Shown here: positions 1 through 6,095 of the stretch, piece after piece
Layout: every line of letters starts with the position of its first letter
Numbering within the stretch: position 1 is the first letter of the stretch
NCBI GenBank assembly: GCA_031272745.1
Contig: JAISTF010000128.1
Location: 1 to 6,095 of the forward strand
Reading direction: 5' to 3'
DNA from: Eubacteriales Family XIII. Incertae Sedis bacterium
GTDB lineage: Bacteria > Bacillota > Clostridia > Peptostreptococcales > Anaerovoracaceae
DNA: 6,095 nucleotides
The notes under the pieces: model-generated
The model's input: the letters and a program-made list of their open reading frames with translations, nothing else
Databases searched by the model: none
Told to the model about the DNA's origin: nothing
Made by a program: the position numbers and the translations under genes

Positions 1-116
1 GTGGTGGCTATGGCGGGGAGGAAATACCTGTTCCCATCTCGAACACAGTAGTCAAGCTCCCCCGCGCCGATGATACTCGGCGGGCGACCGCCCGGAAAAG
101 CAGGTCGCTGCCACAC
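1..116 (+). rRNA. rrf: 5S ribosomal RNA
   Basis: This is the 5S rRNA of the large ribosomal subunit. The conserved loop B/helix III segment is present around 31-58 (TTCCCATCTCGAACACAG, then AGTCAAGCTC). The 5' end GTGGTGGC (1-8) pairs with GCTGCCAC (107-114), with two G-U pairs, to form helix I. GGCGGGGAG near 12-20 pairs with CTCCCCCGC near 57-65 as helix II. The length of about 116 nt is normal. The mature 5' end may lie one to three bases left of the window, because ACA after position 112 leaves room for further helix I pairs. Its position directly before a strong terminator suggests it is the last gene of an rRNA operon whose 16S and 23S genes lie upstream, outside the window. Confidence 0.95.
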
Positions 117-121
117 CTATC

Positions 122-151
122 AAAAACGCGTCGCGAAAGCGGCGCGTTTTT
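122..151 (+). terminator. Intrinsic terminator after 5S rRNA
   Basis: AAAAACGCGTCGC (122-134) and GCGGCGCGTTTTT (139-151) form a 13-bp stem, all Watson-Crick except one T-G pair (131-142). The stem is capped by a GAAA tetraloop (135-138) and ends in a T tract. This is a strong rho-independent terminator for the rRNA operon. The A tract on the 5' side means it could also work in the opposite direction. Its final bases overlap the predicted -35 box of the next promoter. Confidence 0.93.
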
Positions 152-178
152 GCATACTGGCGAAGTTCCTGATATACT
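150..178 (+). promoter_or_regulatory. Extended -10 housekeeping promoter of the udp-tkt-pfp operon
   Basis: A -35-like TTGCAT (150-155, 3 of 6 to consensus) is followed after exactly 17 bp by TATACT (173-178, 5 of 6). TG at 170-171 sits one base before the -10 box, the extended -10 arrangement that tolerates a weak -35. The predicted transcription start lies around 184-187, at or within a base or two of the ATG at 186. The promoter begins inside the T tract of the rRNA terminator, so the operon has its own promoter with almost no spacer. The motif match is seen directly; activity is inferred. Confidence 0.75.
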
Positions 179-185
179 CTTCTTC

Positions 186-1019
186 ATGACGAAAGAAGAC
201 ATCAAAGCAAGCGCGCCGACGGACGATGACGGGAGGGTTTACCACCTGCGGTTGAAGCAGGGGGATGTGCCGCCGTATGTGATTTTGCCGGGGGCGCCGG
301 AGCGGACGCTCGTGATTGCGCAGGATTGGGTGAACGCGCGAGAGATCGCGTCATACCGCGAGTTCAAGACCGTGACAGGCGTCTATAAGGGCGTGCCGCT
401 CGCGACGACGTCGACGGGCATCGGCGCGGCGGGCAGCGAAATCTGCATCCATGAACTCCATGCGCTCGGGGTGCACACCTGCGTGCGCGTCGGGACAACG
501 GGGTGCATCCAGGCCGAGTACGACCTCGGCGATCTCATCATCCCGTTTGCCTGCGTGCGGAAGGACGGCACGAGCGATACGTACATCGAGCCCGCGTATC
601 CGGCGGCGGCGGACCCCGTCGTCGTGATGGCGTTGATGCAGGCTTGCGAGAACCTCGGCTACCGCTACGGGGTTGGCATCGGATATACGGTCGGGTCGTT
701 TTACATCGGGCAGGGACGGCCGATTGCGGATCAGGGCGGTTATTGGCCGTCGTTTGCGGAGCGCATCATTCCCGATCTGCAGAGCGCGGGCGTGCTCAAC
801 ATCGAGATGGAGGCTGCGGGGCAGTTTGTCGTCGGGCGTCTGCACGGGATGCGGATGGGCGCGATTTTTGCGGTCGTCAGCAACCGCGTGACGGACCGGT
901 GGGGCGACGCGGGCGGAGAGGAGAAGGCATCACGCGCGGCGAGCGAGGCCTTGCGCCTGCTTGCGGATTGGGACGCAAAGGGTGAGATTTGCGTACAGTT
1001 GAAACAAAAGGAGATGTAG
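186..1019 (+). CDS. udp: Uridine phosphorylase (NP-I family)
   Basis: This cytosolic enzyme reversibly cleaves uridine with phosphate to uracil and ribose 1-phosphate, in pyrimidine salvage and nucleoside catabolism. The 277-aa protein has the family motifs in order: PGAPER (35-40, phosphate-loop Gly36 and Arg40), YREF with Arg58, STGIG (76-80), VRVGTTG (100-106, phosphate Arg101), FYIGQGR (172-178) and IEMEA (206-210, ribose-binding Glu207-Met208-Glu209). Gln176 and Arg178 align with the uracil-binding Gln166/Arg168 of the E. coli enzyme, which favours uridine over purine nucleosides. The length is slightly above the usual ~253 aa because of a short N-terminal tail. ATG186 is chosen because homology begins about 20 residues in and no better start exists. 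A TTG at 150 lies within the terminator and promoter. No Shine-Dalgarno precedes ATG186, and the promoter places the mRNA start at about the ATG. It is the first gene of the operon, with transketolase starting 3 nt after its stop. Family membership is very likely; exact substrate specificity is inferred from motifs. Confidence 0.87.
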   Translation: MTKEDIKASAPTDDDGRVYHLRLKQGDVPPYVILPGAPERTLVIAQDWVNAREIASYREFKTVTGVYKGVPLATTSTGIGAAGSEICIHELHALGVHTCVRVGTTGCIQAEYDLGDLIIPFACVRKDGTSDTYIEPAYPAAADPVVVMALMQACENLGYRYGVGIGYTVGSFYIGQGRPIADQGGYWPSFAERIIPDLQSAGVLNIEMEAAGQFVVGRLHGMRMGAIFAVVSNRVTDRWGDAGGEEKASRAASEALRLLADWDAKGEICVQLKQKEM

Positions 1020-1022
1020 AAG

Positions 1023-3014
1023 ATGGACACAAATCCGGCGGTAAACGCGATTCGCATTCTGGCGGCGGATCAGGTACAGAAGGCAAACTCGGGGCACCCG
1101 GGCTTTCCGCTGGGCGCGGCGCCGATCGTATACGAGCTCTATGCGCACCACATTCGCCACAACCCGAAAGATCCGGCCTGGTTTGGACGCGACCGCTTCG
1201 TGCTGTCCGGCGGCCACGGCTCCGCGATGATGTACGCGCTCCTGCACCTGTACGGATATGAAGGGCTCACCGTCGACGAACTGAAGCGATTTCGGCAACT
1301 TGGCTCGAAGACGCCGGGCCATCCGGAATGGGGCGTGACGCCCGGCATCGACGCGTCGACGGGGCCGCTCGGCGCAGGGCTGGGGATGGCGGTCGGGATG
1401 GCGATGGCGGAGGCGCATCTGGCGAAATTATTCAATCGCCCCGGCCTGCCGCTTGTCGATCACTATACCTATGTGTTGGCCGGCGACGGTTGTCTGATGG
1501 AGGGCATCTCCTCCGAGGCCTGCTCGCTCGCGGGCACACTCGGGCTGTCCAAGCTCATCGTGCTCTACGATTCCAACCGCATTACCATCGAGGGGTCGAC
1601 GGACCTCGCGTTCACGGAAGACGTTTCCGCGCGGTTCGAGGCGTTCGGGTTCCAGACGCTCGAAGTCGCGGACGGCAACGAGATCGAGCAGATTCGCTTT
1701 GCGCTCGAGCTCGCGAAGCAGGACAAGACCAGACCGTCCTTCATCAAGATTCACACGCACATCGGGTACGGCGTGCCCGCGAAACAGGATACGGCGTCCG
1801 CGCACGGCGAGCCGCTCGGCGAGGAAAACGAGAAGATCCTGCGCGAAAATCTGAAGTGGCCGCTGGCGGAAGCCTTTGCGGTGCCGGATGAGGTATACGC
1901 ACACTATCGTGGACTCGCGGAGAAGGGCGCCGCGGCGGAGCACGCCTGGGTGGAGCTGCTCGGCGCGTATAAGGAAGCGGACCCAGAAGCCTATGAGTCT
2001 TTTGAGAAGACGCTTTCAATGGAACTGCCTGCGGCGGTCAAGACCTATCTCGGCAAGGCGGAAAAGCAAGAGAAGCCGGACGCGACGCGCAGCGTTTCGG
2101 GCGCGATTCTGAACGCATTGAAGGACGATCTGCCGTGGCTCTTCGGCGGTTCCGCGGACCTCGCGCCGTCCAACAAAAGCGCGCTGTCGGGCGCGGGGGA
2201 TTTTTCAAAGCAGACGCCGGAAGGCCGCAACGTCCATTTCGGCGTGCGGGAGTTGGCGATGGGCGCCATCGTGAACGGACTTGCGTTGCACGGCGGCGTG
2301 CTGCCGTACGCGGCGACGTTCTTTGTGTTTTCGGAATACATGAAGCCGATGATGCGGCTGGCGGCGATCATGGGCCTTCCGGTTTTTTACGTGCTGACGC
2401 ACGATTCGATCGGCGTCGGAGAGGACGGGCCGACGCATGAACCCATCGAGCAGCTTGCGATGCTGCGGGCGCAGCCGGGCATCGACGTCTTCCGCCCTGC
2501 CGACGTGAACGAAACAAAAGCGGCGTATCTGTCGGCGCTCACGGCCAAGGGGCCGACGGCGCTCGTGCTGTCGCGTCAAAACATCGCGCCGGTGTGCGAA
2601 AACCCGAAGGACGCGCTGAAAGGCGGCTATGTCGTCGCCGCCGAGGATGGCAAAAAGCCGGATGTGATCCTGCTGGCCAGCGGGTCGGAAGTGCCGCTGT
2701 GCATCGAGGCAAAGGCGTTATTGAAGAAGAAAAAAATCGATGCGCGGGTTGTGAGCATGCCTTGCATGGAGGCGTTTGAGCGGCAGAGCGCGAAATACCG
2801 GGAGAGCGTGCTGCCGCCGCAGGTCGCGGCGCGCGTGGCCGTCGAGGCGGGATCCAGACAGCCGTGGGGGTTCTATGTGGGACCGGCGGGCGCTGCGGTG
2901 ACGATGGACGGGTTCGGGGAATCCGCACCGGCGGCGGAACTGTTCAAGAAATTCGGGTTCACGGCGGAGAACGTGGCGAAGGTGGCGGAGAAAGCGGTAA
3001 AGGAGCAGAAATAA
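1023..3014 (+). CDS. tkt: Transketolase
   Basis: This TPP- and Mg-dependent cytosolic enzyme moves two-carbon ketol units between pentose, tetrose, hexose and heptulose phosphates in the non-oxidative pentose phosphate pathway. At 663 aa it is full length. Residues 1-330 are the PP domain, with SGHPG (His25), GGHGS (His65), TPGHPE (His100), the TPP/metal motif GDG at 154-156 ending at Asn185, and SAHGEPLG (His261). The Pyr domain follows (about 350-525), with the catalytic glutamate in FGVRE (Glu410), THDS (His460) and the transketolase signature GEDGPTHEP (467-475, His472). LSRQN (517-521) supplies the substrate phosphate arginine. The C-terminal domain includes LASGSEV and EAGSRQPWG. All key residues expected from E. 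coli TktA are present, so an active enzyme is likely. An AAAAGGAG ribosome site (1006-1013), inside the end of udp, lies 9 nt before the ATG. It is co-transcribed with udp and pfp. No transaldolase gene is nearby. Confidence 0.97.
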   Translation: MDTNPAVNAIRILAADQVQKANSGHPGFPLGAAPIVYELYAHHIRHNPKDPAWFGRDRFVLSGGHGSAMMYALLHLYGYEGLTVDELKRFRQLGSKTPGHPEWGVTPGIDASTGPLGAGLGMAVGMAMAEAHLAKLFNRPGLPLVDHYTYVLAGDGCLMEGISSEACSLAGTLGLSKLIVLYDSNRITIEGSTDLAFTEDVSARFEAFGFQTLEVADGNEIEQIRFALELAKQDKTRPSFIKIHTHIGYGVPAKQDTASAHGEPLGEENEKILRENLKWPLAEAFAVPDEVYAHYRGLAEKGAAAEHAWVELLGAYKEADPEAYESFEKTLSMELPAAVKTYLGKAEKQEKPDATRSVSGAILNALKDDLPWLFGGSADLAPSNKSALSGAGDFSKQTPEGRNVHFGVRELAMGAIVNGLALHGGVLPYAATFFVFSEYMKPMMRLAAIMGLPVFYVLTHDSIGVGEDGPTHEPIEQLAMLRAQPGIDVFRPADVNETKAAYLSALTAKGPTALVLSRQNIAPVCENPKDALKGGYVVAAEDGKKPDVILLASGSEVPLCIEAKALLKKKKIDARVVSMPCMEAFERQSAKYRESVLPPQVAARVAVEAGSRQPWGFYVGPAGAAVTMDGFGESAPAAELFKKFGFTAENVAKVAEKAVKEQK

Positions 3015-3015
3015 C

Positions 3016-4273
3016 ATGGCAAAGGCAAAACAGAGGAATATGTTGATCGCGCAGAGCGGCGGGCCGTCGTCGGCAATCAACGCGTCGATCACAGGCGCGA
3101 TCGCGCGGGGCATGGCGAGCACGAAGATTCGCAATGTGCTGGGTGCGGTGAACGGGATGCAGGGGTTTTTGGACCGGCAGATCATCAACATTTCGGACCA
3201 GATGAAGCGGAGCGAAGACTTCGACTTGCTCATCCACACACCGGCGCATGCGCTCGGGTCGAGCCGTTACAAAATCCCGAAAGAAGGCAAGGAAATCTAC
3301 GGAAAGATCACGGAGATTCTCAAGGATTACGACATCGGTTATTTCTTCTACAACGGCGGCAACGATTCGATGGACACGGTGAACAAGCTCGCGGATTTTC
3401 TCAAAGAGGCCGGCGAGGACATCGTCGCGGTCGGCATTCCGAAAACGATCGACAACGATCTCGAGCTGACGGACCACTGCCCTGGTTTCGGGAGCGCGGC
3501 GCGGTACGTGGCGACGTCGGTCGCGGAACTGTATTTGGACACCATCGTCTACCCGATTCCGGCGGTCACGATCGTCGAGATCATGGGGCGCAACGCGGGC
3601 TGGCTGACGGCGGCCGCGGCCCTCGCGCGCGACACGGGCGTGCCGGCGCCGCATCTGATTTACCTGCCCGAGGTGGACTTTGACGAGAAAGCCTTCGTCA
3701 TGGAAGTCCGGCGGCTGCTGGAGAAGGAGTCGAAGATCCTCATCGCGGTCTCGGAAGGCATCCACGACGCGGACGGAAATTACCTCGCGGACACGGGCGC
3801 GGCCGAGGACATGTTCGGCCACAAGACGCTCGGCGGCGTCGCGACGGTGCTGGAGGAGATCATCAAAAAACAGGTCGACGTGCCGAAGCTGAAGACGCGC
3901 GCGATCCAGTTCAGCACGCTCCAGCGCGCGGCGGCGCATTGCGCGTCAACCGTCGACCTCGAGGAATCCTACCAATGCGGCTACCGCGCGGTCGAGGCGG
4001 CCGTGAACGGCAAGACGGACATCATGATTACGATCGCGCGCATCAGCGACGTGCCGTACGTCGTGCGCTACGACGAGGGCAAGCTCGAACTGGTCGCGAA
4101 CAAGGAAAAGAAAGTGCCCGCGGCGTGGATCACGAAGGCCGGCACGGACGTCTCCGAGGAAATGCTCACCTATCTGCGCCCGCTCGTAACGGGCGAAACG
4201 ACGGAGCTCCTCACCGGCGGCCTGCCGCGATTCTTCCGCTTCGATCTCGAAAAAACCGTCATGCCGTGGGAAG

Positions 4274-4281
<8 letters not shown>
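3016..4281 (+). CDS. pfp: Pyrophosphate-dependent 6-phosphofructokinase
   Basis: The protein phosphorylates fructose 6-phosphate to the 1,6-bisphosphate in glycolysis, with pyrophosphate rather than ATP as likely donor, so the step is reversible. At 421 aa it has the PFK fold: QSGGPSSAIN (13-22), GGNDS (114-118), PKTIDND (142-148, catalytic Asp146), MGRNAG (190-195), SEGIH (246-250, Glu247) and TLQR (301-304). In family knowledge, ATP enzymes have Gly at the positions of Asp117 and Lys143. Asp plus Lys here is the signature of the PPi-dependent form, and the ~420-aa length fits the PPi subgroup better than the ~320-aa bacterial PfkA. The start follows AAAGGAG (2999-3005) by 10 nt and lies one base after the tkt stop, so the genes are translationally close-coupled. 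Some PPi enzymes also use sedoheptulose 7-phosphate, which would suit its place beside transketolase; this is inference. Its last 8 bases overlap the convergent acoR. Confidence 0.92.
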
Positions 4282-5872
<1,591 letters not shown>

Positions 5873-5873
5873 C

Positions 5874-5912
5874 TGTGACCTCCTGTGTCATATTGGCACA
5901 GTTATTGTGACA
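5874..5912. repeat. Four phased TGTGNCM repeats, candidate activator-binding sites (UAS)
   Basis: Four heptamers share the pattern TGTGNC(A/C): TGTGACC at 5874-5880, TGTGTCA at 5884-5890, TGTGCCA on the minus strand at 5894-5900, and TGTGACA at 5906-5912. Their starts are 10, 10 and 12 bp apart, about one helical turn each. Copies two and three form an inverted repeat with a 3-bp spacer; copies three and four form one with a 5-bp spacer. Relative to the predicted acoA start the main group lies at about -118 to -90, a typical distance for sigma-54 activator sites. Assignment to AcoR is inferred from position. Confidence 0.55.
5878..5884 (-). promoter_or_regulatory. Ribosome binding site of acoR
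   Basis: The minus strand reads AGGAGGT, close to the full anti-SD complement, with 5 nt left before the ATG at 5872. It fixes the acoR start. The site is interlaced with two copies of the TGTGNCM repeat (5874-5880 and 5884-5890), so a protein bound there would cover the acoR leader. Confidence 0.85.
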
Positions 5913-5932
5913 TATTTGCCATGCGGATGCAA
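5904..5932 (-). promoter_or_regulatory. Possible sigma-A promoter of acoR
   Basis: On the minus strand TTGCAT (5932-5927) is followed after 17 bp by CACAAT (5909-5904), 3 of 6 and 4 of 6 matches to the -35 and -10 consensus. Transcription would start near 5897, inside the TGTGNCM repeat cluster, so a protein bound there would be expected to repress acoR. The match is weak and other starts are possible. Confidence 0.35.
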
Positions 5933-5975
5933 GCGCGAAATGCAAAAACACGCGAAACGCGGCGGTTTGCGGGGT

Positions 5976-5990
5976 TGGCACGGAACTTGC
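5976..5990 (+). promoter_or_regulatory. Sigma-54 (-24/-12) promoter of the E1 alpha gene
   Basis: TGGCACG (5976-5982), four bases, then TTGC (5987-5990) is a perfect match to the core sigma-54 consensus TGGCACG-N4-TTGC. The invariant GG (5977-5978) and GC (5989-5990) are separated by exactly 10 bp. Transcription should start near 6002, giving a leader of about 23 nt before the ATG at 6025. The promoter depends on RpoN and an activator; the divergent AcoR-type protein, with an intact GAFTGA loop, is the obvious candidate. Confidence 0.93.
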
Positions 5991-6024
5991 GTAATGGTTA
6001 TACTATAAAAAGGAGGCGAAGGGC

Positions 6025-6095
6025 ATGGCGAAGGGATTGACGAAAACACAGTATCTCTCGTTCTTCGAGACGATGGTGCGGATGCGCCGGTTTGA
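6025..6095 (+). CDS. acoA: TPP-dependent dehydrogenase E1 component alpha subunit, probably acetoin dehydrogenase (5' part only)
   Basis: The window edge cuts this gene after 23 complete codons. The peptide starts MAKGLTKTQYLSFFETMVRM and continues RRF. This is the usual N-terminus of acetoin, pyruvate or branched-chain 2-oxoacid dehydrogenase E1 alpha subunits, where a lysine-rich start leads into a helix with the MxxxRRFE-like motif. E1 alpha and beta use thiamine diphosphate to decarboxylate or cleave the substrate and pass the acyl group to lipoyl E2. AAGGAGG (6010-6016) lies 8 nt before the ATG. The sigma-54 promoter and the divergent acoR favour acetoin dehydrogenase over pyruvate dehydrogenase. 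That substrate choice rests on context, since the TPP-binding region lies outside the window. Confidence 0.78.
   Translation, partial: MAKGLTKTQYLSFFETMVRMRRF

Noticed and set aside
150..185. TTG start at 150 extending uridine phosphorylase by 12 residues
   Set aside because: It lies in the terminator stem and -35 box, is upstream of the predicted transcription start, and has no ribosome binding site.
2959..3939. 326-residue minus-strand open frame opposite pfp
   Set aside because: Arg/Asp/Val-rich low-complexity translation, typical of an antisense shadow in GC-rich DNA, fully covered by a clearly real gene.
5884..5900. CRP/FNR box at TGTGTCA-TAT-TGGCACA
   Set aside because: The spacing between TGTG and CACA is 9 bp rather than the CRP-like 8 (TGTGA-N6-TCACA), and the pattern belongs to a four-copy repeat, so an AcoR site is preferred.

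Overview
The window reads as chromosomal DNA of a GC-rich Bacillota (Firmicutes), probably an anaerobe. The reasons are the 5S rRNA sequence, strong AAGGAGG-type ribosome binding sites, a pyrophosphate-type phosphofructokinase and an AcoR/sigma-54-controlled 2-oxoacid (acetoin) dehydrogenase locus. A Negativicutes-like (Selenomonas-type) genome would fit, but this is a guess from gene content and base composition.

Layout, left to right. (1) 1-116 is a 5S rRNA gene, the tail of an rRNA operon, closed by a 13-bp GAAA-capped intrinsic terminator (122-151). (2) An extended -10 promoter (150-178) starts within the terminator's T tract. It drives a tight three-gene plus-strand operon: uridine phosphorylase (186-1019), transketolase (1023-3014) and PPi-dependent phosphofructokinase (3016-4281), with gaps of only 3 and 1 nt. 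(3) A minus-strand AcoR-type sigma-54 activator (5872-4274) converges on the operon, and its last codons overlap the end of the phosphofructokinase gene by 8 bp. (4) The 152-bp divergent region (5873-6024) holds a textbook -24/-12 sigma-54 promoter and four phased TGTGNCM repeats that are good candidate activator sites. (5) At the right edge is the first 23 codons of a TPP-dependent dehydrogenase E1 alpha subunit, probably acoA.

How the genes fit together. Uridine phosphorylase releases ribose 1-phosphate from nucleosides. After a phosphopentomutase not encoded here, this enters the non-oxidative pentose phosphate pathway at transketolase. The PPi-phosphofructokinase then commits fructose 6-phosphate to glycolysis. 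It could also phosphorylate sedoheptulose 7-phosphate, as shown for some PPi-enzymes in bacteria lacking transaldolase. The operon therefore looks like a pentose/nucleoside salvage-to-glycolysis module. The second block is a regulator and target pair: the activator senses a small molecule through a GAF domain and switches on the dehydrogenase from the sigma-54 promoter.

Most of this is recognisable biology. I do not see a wholly new system. The points most worth checking are the apparently leaderless uridine phosphorylase mRNA, the tkt-pfp coupling, and the repeat architecture of the acoR-acoA intergenic region.
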